DNA of 64,000 nucleotides, taken from the NCBI RefSeq assembly GCF_000143985.1, contig NC_014364.1, positions 1,302,001 through 1,366,000 on the forward strand, read 5' to 3'. This DNA comes from Sediminispirochaeta smaragdinae DSM 11293 (GTDB lineage Bacteria; Spirochaetota; Spirochaetia; DSM-16054; Sediminispirochaetaceae). Positions 53,449 to 63,346 of this stretch are shown here, in pieces. The position numbers and the translations under genes are program-made. Under the pieces are notes generated by a model. The model was given only the letters and a program-made list of their open reading frames with translations, was not told the origin of the DNA and did no database searches. The number at the start of each line of letters is the position of its first letter. The first letter of the stretch is position 1.

Positions 53449-54246
53449 CTATCTTGCCAAATATCTTGTTGTAAAGTAGTCGTCCGGTATCGACGGGTTA
53501 AATTGAATTTGGTCGATCGTTAAAATAGACCTCCGGTTGTCCTGCACATTCGTCATTTCAATCTCCATCATCCTGTAGGTATGCTTTTGAGGATCGATTT
53601 CCCTGACTGCCTTTACTTCCATCACTTTTTCTTCTTCACCGTATCGATCGAAATAGACGGCTTTCCTGAGAACAAAATCATGTGTACTGATGTATGAGAT
53701 CTTTTTTGAAAACCCATATTCGTCCTCAATATCTTCGTCATTCGGGGTTATCTCGATACTCCAGCATGGCTCCCCTCCAACGATTTCATCGGTCAGCAGT
53801 CGGTAGGCGAAGTCTTCAACCGTCGGGATCGACATATCTGCATAGGAAAATTCAGACCCCATAAAGCTTTTTGCGTTTTCCGAGCTGACAATTCTCCGCG
53901 TCTTACGGAGGGCGGGGAGGTACATCCATTTTTCATCATCCGAATCGGCGTGGTCAAAGGTAAGAAAACCCGTACCTTCTACGTCGGCAGGAGCGATGAA
54001 CCGTACGAGCTTTTTTTCCAGGCTCCCGTTATCGTATAGTTTGGTAACGGTTGCCATCTTTCTTATTCTCATTTCTCCTTTCTCATTAATAATGGTGAGT
54101 GTCGATATCGCTTCCGTACCGTCGACGCGGGTTGCATCGATGGACCGCTGCTGAATTTGTTTTGCCGTAAGGGCTTCCTGTGCCGACAGATGAAAGATGA
54201 AATTTACAAGCATCGCCAGAATGAATAATTTTCTCACATGTCCCAT
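53449..54246 (-). CDS. LolA-like outer-membrane lipoprotein-sorting protein
   Basis: A 265-residue exported protein (signal peptide ending HLSAQEA) of the LolA-like group commonly encoded beside RND exporters; FIAPADVEGTGFLTF and DEKWMYLPALRKTRRI are typical. It probably carries a lipophilic substrate across the periplasm for the adjacent RND protein. AGGAGG precedes the ATG, and its start overlaps the RND stop region by 13 bp. It is the last gene of its operon. Confidence 0.85.
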   Translation of the reverse strand: MGHVRKLFILAMLVNFIFHLSAQEALTAKQIQQRSIDATRVDGTEAISTLTIINEKGEMRIRKMATVTKLYDNGSLEKKLVRFIAPADVEGTGFLTFDHADSDDEKWMYLPALRKTRRIVSSENAKSFMGSEFSYADMSIPTVEDFAYRLLTDEIVGGEPCWSIEITPNDEDIEDEYGFSKKISYISTHDFVLRKAVYFDRYGEEEKVMEVKAVREIDPQKHTYRMMEIEMTNVQDNRRSILTIDQIQFNPSIPDDYFTTRYLAR

Positions 54247-56534
54247 GAAACACCTCCTGATATAGTTTCCCGTTTACTTCTGCGTTTCAGAAAATCGGGA
54301 CGCAGGAACATACAGATTGCCGGTACCAATATTAATCCCCCGGCAAGGCAGGCAAAGATAATAAGGATCATCAACAGGCCGAAGAAACGCACGGTGAGAA
54401 AGGAAGATACTAATAACGAAGCAAATCCGATGATGACCGAAAGAGCGTTGTATATGATTCCTCGTCCTGTCGTTGTAATCGCGCAGGTGGCCGCTTTTTC
54501 ACGTTCCATCCCGTTCCGTATTTCCTCCCGATATTTCCAGAATAGGTGAATGGTATAGTCGATACCGACACCGATCATGATCGACGACAGCAGTGCAGTG
54601 GTATAGTTGAGCTCAATTCCTGTGAAGCCCATGATACCGAAGAGGAACATCATAGCGAATACCAGGGGAACAATCTGGAGGAATGCCGCTTTCAGCGATC
54701 GAAAGGCGAGGGCGATAATGATACATACTATCAGAAGCGAAAGGCCAAGGGATCGAAATTGGCCGTGGACAATTTCTTTATCCATGGAGGAAAAGACATC
54801 GGCATTTCCTCCTATCAAGGCAACATTTGGGTCGTCTTTCACCAGCTCTTTGATCTCTCTGACGACTTTGCGTATAATTGGGGTATTCAGTTCCTTGAAT
54901 CGAATAAGGATCATTGCTTTCCGAAAAGAGAAATCCACCATTTTTTCCAGATCGTCTGGATCCCCACTCATCAGGTAAAGTTCGAAATATTGGGAAACGG
55001 CATTGTAGGAGTCTGGTATTTTGTCGTAATCGGGATCATCGGGGCTATTCAGGGCCCTGCTGATTTGACGTGTTACGGTTGCTATGGATTGCGTCGTACC
55101 CACTTCGGGCATCTCTTTTATTGTTTTTTCGATTTTGTCGATCCGTTGTAAGAGGACGGGGTCCTTGATATCACCTTCAAACACAATCGAAAGGGGAAAA
55201 AATCCTCCAAGCTCGTCGTTGATTACCTTTGATGATTCCTTTGCCGGATGTCCGTCGGGATAAAGGTCGGTAGGATTTGTGTTTACCGATAGTTTTGTTA
55301 TGCCGAGGAAAACGATAGCGGTGATGACGATAAAGCAGGAAACGATCCTGCGAGGGTGTTCGGTAACCACCGTGCTTATCGTATCCAGAAGTTTTACCAT
55401 TCCTACGGCATTGCGTTTTCTATCTGGCAGCGGTTTGATTTTGGGGAGTGTCGCGCTTACGGCGGGGATGAAAAGCAGACTGGCCAGCAAAGCGAATCCG
55501 ATGCCGATTCCCCCGAGAATCCCCATTTGCCGGGCGGGGATGAGGATATGGCCGAGCATACAAAACAAACCTGCGATTGTTGTCAAGCCTGCAATGATGA
55601 TGGGTTTCCCCAGGCTGGTCATCATACGGCTTGAAATTTCCTGCTTCGTAAGGGTATTACCGGGATTATTGTCATCCTGATAATGGGTAAACATGTGGAT
55701 GCCGTAATCGTTTGCAACGGCTAAAAGGAGAACCGGCAGAATGATCGTTACAACGGTAAAGTCCCAGTGAAACAAGGGGATGGAGCCGAATACGACGAAG
55801 ATGGACATAAAGACTACCAGCGAAGATGTCCAGACCCCTCGTATCTGTCTAAAACTAACGAAGAGGAACAGTAGCATTAAAAGGATTCCAAAGGGAAGAA
55901 GATGTGTTATATCGTGTTGCATGCTGGTGGATGTCTGCACTCGAAGATAGGGACTACCACCCAGAAATGTCTCTTCATTGCCCGGAATTTTTTGTATGAG
56001 TTTTTCCAAGGGTTCTACAACCGATTTGTCCGGTATCCCTGGTTCGAGCATCCCAATGACGGCTGTCGTCGTAAAATCTTTTGAAACAACACTCCCGTAT
56101 ACAAGATCATTGGCGGAAAGCTCTTCCTTTATCTCTTGTATCTCTTTCGATGACTTTGGTATTTTCTTTACTGCCGGGTCGACGATCATTGCATCGTCTT
56201 CGTTCCTCACCTGTTTTGTGTCAAATAGCGACATGACTTTTTCGATTCCCTTTATTTTCTTCATCTCATGAGAAATCTCTCTCACTCTCTTAAGGGTCTC
56301 GGCATTTACTACATCATCTGTTTTCAAGACTACCATCACCATATCCGTCCCGCCGAAGAGTTCTTCGATCTTTTTCTGATTGGCTCGTGCCGGCATATCA
56401 TCCGGAAGATAGGTGAGCATGTCCGGGTTAAAATGGATATTCTTCATTTGAACACCCATACATACTGTAGCAACAAGAAATGCGATAATGAATAACCATT
56501 TCCATTTGATGACAAATCGTGAAAGCTTTTCCAT
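54234..56534 (-). CDS. RND-superfamily (MMPL-type) exporter
   Basis: A 766-residue protein with two repeats, each with one membrane segment, a periplasmic domain and five further membrane segments (for example residues 10-27 and 195-370, then the second half). TTIAGLFCMLGHIL and the late MIGVGIDYTIHLFWKYREE are typical of MMPL/hopanoid-type RND transporters. It probably exports lipids or hydrophobic compounds with the LolA-like and beta-barrel partners. CAGGAG precedes the ATG. Confidence 0.9.
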   Translation of the reverse strand: MEKLSRFVIKWKWLFIIAFLVATVCMGVQMKNIHFNPDMLTYLPDDMPARANQKKIEELFGGTDMVMVVLKTDDVVNAETLKRVREISHEMKKIKGIEKVMSLFDTKQVRNEDDAMIVDPAVKKIPKSSKEIQEIKEELSANDLVYGSVVSKDFTTTAVIGMLEPGIPDKSVVEPLEKLIQKIPGNEETFLGGSPYLRVQTSTSMQHDITHLLPFGILLMLLFLFVSFRQIRGVWTSSLVVFMSIFVVFGSIPLFHWDFTVVTIILPVLLLAVANDYGIHMFTHYQDDNNPGNTLTKQEISSRMMTSLGKPIIIAGLTTIAGLFCMLGHILIPARQMGILGGIGIGFALLASLLFIPAVSATLPKIKPLPDRKRNAVGMVKLLDTISTVVTEHPRRIVSCFIVITAIVFLGITKLSVNTNPTDLYPDGHPAKESSKVINDELGGFFPLSIVFEGDIKDPVLLQRIDKIEKTIKEMPEVGTTQSIATVTRQISRALNSPDDPDYDKIPDSYNAVSQYFELYLMSGDPDDLEKMVDFSFRKAMILIRFKELNTPIIRKVVREIKELVKDDPNVALIGGNADVFSSMDKEIVHGQFRSLGLSLLIVCIIIALAFRSLKAAFLQIVPLVFAMMFLFGIMGFTGIELNYTTALLSSIMIGVGIDYTIHLFWKYREEIRNGMEREKAATCAITTTGRGIIYNALSVIIGFASLLVSSFLTVRFFGLLMILIIFACLAGGLILVPAICMFLRPDFLKRRSKRETISGGVSWDM

Positions 56535-56567
56535 AGATTACTCCTGTTGATCGTTACATTATTACGC

Positions 56568-57893
56568 TCAAAACGAGAGCTGTATTTCGCAGAAAACGGC
56601 ACTCCTGTCATCCGACATGTAGCCGTACAAGGTATCGTCCGGTCCATAGTAGAGTTGTGCCCCGCAGATGAGATTGACCGCATCGTAGAGGGCGTAGGTG
56701 ACTTTCGGCTGTACATAGGTTTCTTCGGTACTGAGATTCGCCAGTGCCAGTAGTTCGCATTTCACCTCTTCATGGAAGAGTGTTACCGAGGGGCGCAGTG
56801 AAACCGAATGCTGCCAGGTTTCCTGCTGTGAGAAGATCATCCTGTTCCATCGGGCGATCTCTTCAAGGCTGCTGTCGGAAAGGGAATGGGTTTCCAAATC
56901 CTTGACATATTTCCCGATGTATTGGGCTATGCAACTGAAATTCCTCCACGATCGGTCAATCCCCACGATGTACTGAAGTTCGCTACAGGGAATGGAAAAT
57001 GTCTGGTTAGAATCTTTATAGGGGAAAGAGTAGGCGCATTCGCCTCGGAATCCGAAAGAACCTATACTTGTCGAAAAATCGGAACCGATAATGCGGGTAC
57101 GAAATTGCTCTGTGTACAGCTGGCTTCCCGCATAGGTAATTCCCGGGGTTTTTGCATATCCATCGTAATAGGATAACGATCCCTCAAAGGCCGTTCCCAA
57201 AAGGTCGAGTTTCAAGCCGATGGAGCCATTGTCCCAGTTTGAATCGGGATTGCTTGCTTCTGCCCATTCGACACCGGTGGGAAGCGTTACATCTTCGAAG
57301 GGCAGTATGGATGATTTCGCCACCGGAACCCAATCGACCTCCAGTGAAAAAGGGGCTGCATAATAGGTACTCTTTACGAGAAAGTTCGCGAGTTTTTTGT
57401 CGTCTTCATCGGGGGAGATAACGGTATAATCGAGGGGTGTTATATTGTTGCTGGGATTGATCCCGTCGGCTCTTCCCCATACGACAATCTGTCGTCCAAT
57501 ACGTAGATCAATTGTATCGAAACGAAGATTGACATAGCCTTCGCGCAGAGTAAACTCGTTGTTCTCTTCATCTTCCGATGCCCCGCGGAACCGAAGTTCG
57601 AGATACGCGGAAATATCCTCGTTTGCCGATACTTCACATTTCACCACTCCCATGGCATATACACTCGTCAATTCATCGTCTGTTGCGAATATCCCTGTTT
57701 GAACTGTTCCCTTTTGCTGTAGTGCCGGTTGTTCAGTTGTTGAGATCCGGTCCCCGGAAACCGCGCTATCGAAGAGACTCTGTGCGTGTCCGCTTTCAGG
57801 CATCAGGAGAAATGCTGCTGCCAGGAGGAGAGCATATAGGCCCCGCTTGCAGCATGCCGGTAAACATTCGCTCTGCTTACTTGGTATGAGCAT
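56568..57893 (-). CDS. Outer-membrane beta-barrel protein (DUF1302-like)
   Basis: A 441-residue protein with a signal peptide ending GHAQSLF, alternating amphipathic strands, and the C-terminal Phe expected for outer-membrane barrels (CEIQLSF). LREGYVNLRFDTIDLRIGRQIVVWGRADG resembles DUF1302-type proteins found with LolA-like/RND exporters. It is the first gene of that operon, with GAGGAAAG before the ATG. A palindromic operator stands 25 bp upstream. Confidence 0.75.
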   Translation of the reverse strand: MLIPSKQSECLPACCKRGLYALLLAAAFLLMPESGHAQSLFDSAVSGDRISTTEQPALQQKGTVQTGIFATDDELTSVYAMGVVKCEVSANEDISAYLELRFRGASEDEENNEFTLREGYVNLRFDTIDLRIGRQIVVWGRADGINPSNNITPLDYTVISPDEDDKKLANFLVKSTYYAAPFSLEVDWVPVAKSSILPFEDVTLPTGVEWAEASNPDSNWDNGSIGLKLDLLGTAFEGSLSYYDGYAKTPGITYAGSQLYTEQFRTRIIGSDFSTSIGSFGFRGECAYSFPYKDSNQTFSIPCSELQYIVGIDRSWRNFSCIAQYIGKYVKDLETHSLSDSSLEEIARWNRMIFSQQETWQHSVSLRPSVTLFHEEVKCELLALANLSTEETYVQPKVTYALYDAVNLICGAQLYYGPDDTLYGYMSDDRSAVFCEIQLSF

Positions 57894-57917
57894 TATCTTT
57901 CCTCTGTTTTATTTTTT

Positions 57918-57941
57918 AAAATTGAATATAAATTCAATTTT
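57918..57941. promoter_or_regulatory. TetR-type operator upstream of the beta-barrel/RND operon
   Basis: AAAATTGAAT-ATAA-ATTCAATTTT, a perfect 10-bp inverted repeat with 4-bp spacer between the TetR stop and the beta-barrel start. The core TTGAAT-N4-ATTCA recurs at 58560-58575. Confidence 0.7.
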
Positions 57942-57953
57942 GTAGTAAAAAAA

Positions 57954-58529
57954 TTACAGCCCTTCAAGTCCGTAAAAATGATACTGAGCCAAGAGCGCAA
58001 TCATCTTTTTTGCCCATTCTGCATCTTTGTAATGTCTGGTAATCTCAAAGAAACTTTCCATTAAGTTGGTTGCCAGCATATGATGGAATAGATCATCCTT
58101 CACCTCCATGTCCGTTACTTTTTTGCTCGTGATATAGTTTTTGATATGAGTTTTTGCAAGATTAATAAACTCATCCTTTGCCGCTTCATATTTGGTACCG
58201 GCGCATTTGTCGATCAGAATAACCGCTTGCTTTCTGTCGGTTTCCAGCAGGTCGATTAAAAAGGGAATTTCTGTTTCGAAAAAATAGTGTGTGTCGTTAT
58301 TTCCTGCAGACTCATTACGGAGCAGTGTCGTTATTTTACGATAAACAGGCATGACAACGGCATCCAAAAGATCTTTCTTGCTTTTGTAGTAGCTATATAC
58401 AAGGCCGACCGGAATGGTTGCATGCTCTGCTATCGTTTTCATTTTAGACTTTGCGAATCCATCCACGTAAAAGGATTCAACGGCAGCATGTAGAATTCTC
58501 ATGCGTATTTCTTCTTTTAGGACCTGCAT
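57954..58529 (-). CDS. TetR-family transcriptional regulator
   Basis: A 191-residue regulator with a TetR helix-turn-helix (FYVDGFAKSKMKTIAEHA, then IPVGLVYSYYKSKKDLLDAV) and a helical effector domain. GAGGAAGC precedes the ATG. Matching operators lie in its own promoter (58560) and before the beta-barrel gene (57918), so it probably represses itself and the RND cluster until a hydrophobic ligand binds. Confidence 0.88.
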   Translation of the reverse strand: MQVLKEEIRMRILHAAVESFYVDGFAKSKMKTIAEHATIPVGLVYSYYKSKKDLLDAVVMPVYRKITTLLRNESAGNNDTHYFFETEIPFLIDLLETDRKQAVILIDKCAGTKYEAAKDEFINLAKTHIKNYITSKKVTDMEVKDDLFHHMLATNLMESFFEITRHYKDAEWAKKMIALLAQYHFYGLEGL

Positions 58530-58559
58530 CTGCTTCCTCGAATTCTCTTTCTTTTATTA

Positions 58560-58575
58560 TTGAATCTTTATTCAG
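58560..58575. promoter_or_regulatory. TetR-type operator in the regulator's own promoter
   Basis: TTGAAT-CTTT-ATTCAG, matching the core of the palindrome at 57918-57941, about 30 bp before the TetR start. Confidence 0.6.
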
Positions 58576-58645
58576 TATATCAACATCACATTTTTTGTCA
58601 ATGGGATGAACATGCTATTTCCAATGCAGGATTTGCATTCGGAGC

Positions 58646-59632
58646 TTATTCGATTAGCAAAAGCCGTTCGGCCAGAGACCTGAAGTCTATGCCATTTTCT
58701 CTGCCGATTCTTTCCTGCCAGCCATCGGGAATGGCAGATAGACCGGAGAAGGCCCCGCACAGTGCGCCTGTTATGGCCCCATTGGTGTCGGCATCGTCAC
58801 CGATATTAATGACGGTAATCAGGCCGTCGCGAAAGCCTCCCTGTGCGGCATAAAAAACGCCGAGGGAAAGAGGAATCGACTCGTAGCTTTTCATGCCCGC
58901 ACCTATATGCTGGTAGAGAAGATAGGCAATATCGGAAAGTGGACGATGCGTGTTTTCTTCCACGATTCGTTTTGCCAACCTGATTCTGACGCTTACCGAA
59001 GGAGCCGGGATGTCATGTCCGGCAGCCTCTCCCTCTTCTGCAGCTCCGGCGGCCGCCTCAATAATCTGCTGTGGCGTATAGCCCCCTTCTGTGGCAAGGG
59101 CAACGGCAACGGCAACGGCTGCCGTTGCGGCAACCGCAGGCTTGCTTCCGTGGGAGGGCAGGGCGGAAGCGATGGCGGCTTTAAGGCACGCTTGGGGTCT
59201 ACCGTGAAAAAAGATGCCGACAGGAGCGACGCGCATGGCCCCGCCGTTGGTGTCCCCCCCCTCCGCCGCCTTTTGATAATCTCCTCCGGCTATGATCGTC
59301 TCGAGAAATTTTCTTGTGCTGGGGCCGATAACCGTGCTTTCGAGCATCTTCTTCTCTATTGCCCACTGTTTCATTTTATGTATGAAAAGTGCCTCGTCGA
59401 AACCCTTTGCCTCGCAAAGTACCTCGGAGATGATGAGGCTCTCTTCGGTATCGTCGGTCACCTCGGCTTGATGAAGCCCGCCGTGGGCGGTCTGCTGGCT
59501 TGCGGGAGTGAGAAAATCGTCAATCCGGCCATAGACATGTCGTATCGTATCCGGGGACATGAAAGAGGCAGGCATGCCCATGGCATCTCCTATGGCTGAG
59601 CCGATGAGGCACCCGGCGGCTTTATCAATCAT
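58646..59632 (-). CDS. ADP-ribosylglycohydrolase-family protein
   Basis: A 328-residue protein with the metal-binding motifs of the DraG/ARH family: GSAIGDAMG, EVTDDTEESL and INIGDDADTNGAITGALCGA. These enzymes hydrolyse N- or O-ribosyl bonds. Located after a PfkB kinase (4-bp overlap) and a Pot-type ABC importer, it probably acts on an imported ribosylated small molecule rather than on modified protein. The ATG at 59632 has AAAGGAG upstream. Confidence 0.85.
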   Translation of the reverse strand: MIDKAAGCLIGSAIGDAMGMPASFMSPDTIRHVYGRIDDFLTPASQQTAHGGLHQAEVTDDTEESLIISEVLCEAKGFDEALFIHKMKQWAIEKKMLESTVIGPSTRKFLETIIAGGDYQKAAEGGDTNGGAMRVAPVGIFFHGRPQACLKAAIASALPSHGSKPAVAATAAVAVAVALATEGGYTPQQIIEAAAGAAEEGEAAGHDIPAPSVSVRIRLAKRIVEENTHRPLSDIAYLLYQHIGAGMKSYESIPLSLGVFYAAQGGFRDGLITVINIGDDADTNGAITGALCGAFSGLSAIPDGWQERIGRENGIDFRSLAERLLLIE

Positions 59633-60585
59633 ACTCTCAACTCCTTTCCGTTTGTTACTATCAATTCGACATCATCAAGAGAGAAATTCCCGTGTGGGCC
59701 CCATATCCTGGTGGCAAGGGAACCACAGCCGTTGGCGATCTGCAGAGAGCGTTTCAGCGGGGCGTCTACCGAGAAGCCGTAAAGCAGTCCCGACGCAAAG
59801 GCGTCTCCCGCCCCAGTGGTGTCGATACGTTTACCGGCATAAGGCCATACATGCAGCGTTTCATTTCCGGTGTAGGCCGTTACACCTCTCATCCCCTCTT
59901 TTCGTATGACAAGCTCCACTCCCAGATCAAGGAGATAGGAAACAATTCCGTTATCGACGCCTATACACGTTCCCAGACGCTTCAATTCTCCTTCGTTAGG
60001 TGTAATACAAAAAGCGAGTTTGAGGATTTCCGTAAGCACCTCTTTTCCAATGTTTTCCACAAGGGCCCCGGGGTCGAAGAGGATGCGGGTGCCGCCGTCT
60101 TTCAACCGTTTCAGGGCGTTGAGGATGGGCTCCCGATATTCCGGCTCCTGAAGGTAATAGCCGGTAAGATAAAGAAGGGATGTCTCTCCCCTGAGCCGAT
60201 CGGAAATCATCATAGGCCTGAACACCGATTCCGAACCCTTTCGGGTAAGAAAGGTACGTTCGCCCTCGTCATCAATGATATTTATGGAGAATCCGTTTGC
60301 CGCACCTTCTTGTCGAAGGATACAGGCTTCGGGTAATTCTTTCTGCCTGATATAGTTGATGAGAAGCTGATCTTCAATGCCATCTCCGATCAGGGAAACG
60401 ATGTAGGGATTGAGGCCGAGATTTTTCAGGGTCACCGCGGCATTGAGAGCACATCCCCCGGGAATGGTTTGGGCACTCTTGATTAAGGTATCTGTTCCGC
60501 GTTCCGGATAGTGGCGCACCTCTAGGTAGATGTCTCGTATCAAGCCGCCCATGACAATGATCGGTTTTTCATCTTGTTTCGTCAT
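59629..60585 (-). CDS. PfkB-family carbohydrate/nucleoside kinase
   Basis: A 318-residue ribokinase-fold kinase with motif 1 GGCALNAAVTLKNLG and motif 2 DTTGAGDAFASGLLYGF (catalytic Asp in GAGD). It phosphorylates a sugar or nucleoside. AAGGAATAGTA before the ATG at 60585 fixes the start; the longer frame runs into the ABC ATPase gene. It is placed between the importer and the ribosylhydrolase, so its substrate is probably ribose or a ribosyl compound. Confidence 0.85.
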   Translation of the reverse strand: MTKQDEKPIIVMGGLIRDIYLEVRHYPERGTDTLIKSAQTIPGGCALNAAVTLKNLGLNPYIVSLIGDGIEDQLLINYIRQKELPEACILRQEGAANGFSINIIDDEGERTFLTRKGSESVFRPMMISDRLRGETSLLYLTGYYLQEPEYREPILNALKRLKDGGTRILFDPGALVENIGKEVLTEILKLAFCITPNEGELKRLGTCIGVDNGIVSYLLDLGVELVIRKEGMRGVTAYTGNETLHVWPYAGKRIDTTGAGDAFASGLLYGFSVDAPLKRSLQIANGCGSLATRIWGPHGNFSLDDVELIVTNGKELRV

Positions 60586-60587
60586 TA

Positions 60588-61667
60588 CTATTCCTTTTCC
60601 CTTTCTAAGATCAAGGTGCTTTCCGGTTCCCATGAGAGAAAGACCGAGTCCCCGGCAACGAATTTTCGCTGCCCTGCAGAGATGTTCTGCTGCTGTACCT
60701 TGATCTCCTGCCCAAGGGCCCTGATCCTAAAAATCGAGAGGTTTCCGGCATAGGTAATGAATTCGATCTTCCCTCTGATTGCCTGATGCTCTTCCCTATC
60801 CGAGATGGTGATCTTTTCAGGGCGCACCGATACCGTGCAGTGTGTGCCGTCTTCCAGAAATTCATCGCACCGGAAAGGTAGATATTGCTTTTCATCCATC
60901 ATGAGCAGATACCCATGATTTCCTTCGCGCCTTACGACCCCTGGAAAAAAGTTTGCCTGGCCGAGGAAGTCTGCGACGAAGCTGTTTTTTGGATGTTCAT
61001 ACACGGTATCCGGTGTATCAAGCTGGACAATCTTTCCCTTTTCCATAACGGCAATATAATCGGACAAGGTTAAAGCCTCTTCCTGGTCGTGGGTCACAAA
61101 GATGGTCGTGATTCCAACCTCTTTCTGGATCTGTCGAAGTTCAACCTGCATTTCGACCCGTAGTTTTTTATCGAGAGCCGAAAGGCTTTCGTCGAGAAGG
61201 AGCAGGCTCGGCCTGATCACCAGTGCCCTGGCAAGGGCAACCCGTTGCTGCTGACCGCCCGAAAGCTGCTTCGGTTTCCGTTTCTCATATCCGGTCAACC
61301 GAACCATTTCCAGGGCTTCTGCAACCTTCTTTTTTATCTCGCTATGATTGTGGTTCCTCTGTTCCAGACCATAAGAGACGTTTTGTTCCACGCTCATATG
61401 GGGAAACAGGGCGTAGCTTTGGAAGACCATGCCGATATTACGCTTAAAGGTGGGTATCCCGTTTATGATCGTGCCGTTTAAACGGATGCTGCCCCCCTCC
61501 GGCTTTTCGAACCCCGCTATCAACCTCAGGGTTGTTGTTTTTCCGCAGCCTGATGGGCCCAATAGGGATAGAAAGGATCCTTCCTCGATATCAAAACCAA
61601 TGTTATCCAGCACCGTAGTTCCGTCGTAGATTTTACTTAGCTCTCGCACTTCCAAATATGCCATCAT
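60588..61667 (-). CDS. potA: PotA-like ABC transporter ATP-binding protein
   Basis: A 359-residue ATPase: Walker A GPSGCGKTT, signature LSGGQQQRVALARAL, Walker B LLLDESLSALD (DES replaces the usual DEP), H-loop VTHDQEEA, and a C-terminal TOBE domain. The family imports polyamines and related compounds. Its ATG overlaps the potC stop by 4 bp and it ends 2 bp before the PfkB start. Confidence 0.88.
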   Translation of the reverse strand: MMAYLEVRELSKIYDGTTVLDNIGFDIEEGSFLSLLGPSGCGKTTTLRLIAGFEKPEGGSIRLNGTIINGIPTFKRNIGMVFQSYALFPHMSVEQNVSYGLEQRNHNHSEIKKKVAEALEMVRLTGYEKRKPKQLSGGQQQRVALARALVIRPSLLLLDESLSALDKKLRVEMQVELRQIQKEVGITTIFVTHDQEEALTLSDYIAVMEKGKIVQLDTPDTVYEHPKNSFVADFLGQANFFPGVVRREGNHGYLLMMDEKQYLPFRCDEFLEDGTHCTVSVRPEKITISDREEHQAIRGKIEFITYAGNLSIFRIRALGQEIKVQQQNISAGQRKFVAGDSVFLSWEPESTLILEREKE

Positions 61668-62467
61668 GCATCTCCCTTGTCACTTTTGAAAAGTGCCCTG
61701 ATTGATGATCTCATCACCGCCGCCGTGACTGCGATTAAACTCAGCGAAGCGAGCAGGATGATGGTTGCCACCGCGTTCATCTCCGGTGTGAAGCCGAACT
61801 TTATCGAAGAATAGATCTCCATCGGCAGGGTTGTGGTACCCGTGGGAATCAGAAAATAGGAAATAACAAAATTATCAAAAGAGATCATAAAGGAGAGAAA
61901 TCCACCGGAAAGCATGGCGGGCAGCATCATCGGAAGTGTGACCCTGTAAAAGGTCGTCCAATCGCTGGCTCCAAGGCTGCTCGATGCTTCCTGGGTCTCC
62001 TTTCCCATATCCCGGACACGGGCAATAATGACCAGTGCCGAGTAGGGGAGGGAAATAATCAAGTGCCCTATCAAGAGGACAATAAAATTCCTATCCAAGC
62101 CTAAACTACGCAAAAGCAACAGAAGGGAAAGCCCCATGATCAGCCACGGCATCGTAAGCGGCAGCATAACCAGAGACTGCATGGCCGTTCGCGTCTTCCT
62201 TCCTGCAAGGTTCGTTCCAAGAGCCAGGGATGTGGCAAGAATTACCGACAGTACGGCCGTAATGGCTCCGATCCAGAGGCTATTGATGGTTGCCTGAAGA
62301 ATTTTTTCATTCCCTGCAAGGGCCTTGTACCATTTGAGGGAAAACTCTATGGGAAGAGCGTTGTATTGTGACCTATTGAAGGACATCACCATGAGGACGA
62401 TGATCGGCGTGTAAAGAAAGAGTAGGAGCAGGCCTGTGTATATCCATCCGAACAATTTCTTAGCCAT
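61664..62467 (-). CDS. potC: PotC-like ABC transporter permease
   Basis: A 267-residue permease with six membrane segments and the EAA loop (KETQEASSSLGASDWTTFYRVTLP) that contacts the ATPase. It overlaps the potB-like gene by 8 bp and the ATPase gene by 4 bp. Confidence 0.9.
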   Translation of the reverse strand: MAKKLFGWIYTGLLLLFLYTPIIVLMVMSFNRSQYNALPIEFSLKWYKALAGNEKILQATINSLWIGAITAVLSVILATSLALGTNLAGRKTRTAMQSLVMLPLTMPWLIMGLSLLLLLRSLGLDRNFIVLLIGHLIISLPYSALVIIARVRDMGKETQEASSSLGASDWTTFYRVTLPMMLPAMLSGGFLSFMISFDNFVISYFLIPTGTTTLPMEIYSSIKFGFTPEMNAVATIILLASLSLIAVTAAVMRSSIRALFKSDKGDA

Positions 62468-63296
62468 TGATACGCACCCCCCGCTTTCGCAAGGCGGAGA
62501 GAATTCCCATTGAGGCGAGTACCATCACAAGGAGAAGGAAGGCTATCGCCGAGCCGAAATTCCAACCGTAAATCTCGAAAAACTGGTCTTCGATGACCGT
62601 CCCTATGACCGATCCTTGCGTGCCTCCCAGAATTCTCGGCTCGACGAAGCTGCCCAAACAGGGTACGAACACCAAGATGGCGCCGCTTATGATGCCCGTT
62701 TCGGTGAGGGGGAGAATAACGCGGCGGAAGGTCGTAATGGGCCGTGCTCCGAGACTGCGTGATGCCTCCAGCAGGGAATCATCTATCTTTTCCAGGGTCA
62801 TGTAGATGGTGATGATCATATAGGGGCAGAATATATGGACCAGCCCGATAATGACCGCCGTCTGTGTAAAGAGGATACCCAATCCCTCTCCCGAGCTAAG
62901 ATGCACATGCTGCAATGCGATATCAAGTATTCCTCCGTCCCGGAGAAGATTCATCCAGGAATAGGCGCGAATCAGTTGACTCGACCAGAAGGGGATAATG
63001 ATGAGCATGAGAATGATGTTTTTTCCCTTTGCAATGAGCTTTGCCAGAATAAAGGCCATAGGATAGGCAATCAACAGGCTGATCACCGTAACCAGAAGGC
63101 TCATTCTCATGGTTTTGAGGGTTAGTTTGAGATAGAATGATTTGCTGAAAAATCTGGCATAGTTCGCCAGGCCTACAAATCCGCTGCCGTCGTCGCCCTG
63201 AAAGCTGTATGCGAACATGATAAACAGCGGTACAACGGCAAAGCTGATGAGCATGAAGGCCGACGGGCTTAATAAAAAGATTGTTTTCTTTTCCAT
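62460..63296 (-). CDS. potB: PotB-like ABC transporter permease
   Basis: About 278 residues with six membrane segments and the EAA loop (DDSLLEASRSLGARPITTFRRVILP). The frame extends to 63491, but that part overlaps the binding-protein gene and lacks membrane character; MEKKTIFLLSPSAF at 63296 is the natural start. It pairs with PotC. Confidence 0.9.
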   Translation of the reverse strand: MEKKTIFLLSPSAFMLISFAVVPLFIMFAYSFQGDDGSGFVGLANYARFFSKSFYLKLTLKTMRMSLLVTVISLLIAYPMAFILAKLIAKGKNIILMLIIIPFWSSQLIRAYSWMNLLRDGGILDIALQHVHLSSGEGLGILFTQTAVIIGLVHIFCPYMIITIYMTLEKIDDSLLEASRSLGARPITTFRRVILPLTETGIISGAILVFVPCLGSFVEPRILGGTQGSVIGTVIEDQFFEIYGWNFGSAIAFLLLVMVLASMGILSALRKRGVRING

Positions 63297-63346
63297 GATA
63301 CTACTCTGAAGAAAGATCCATGGCGGAACACTAGTAAAGGACCAAA

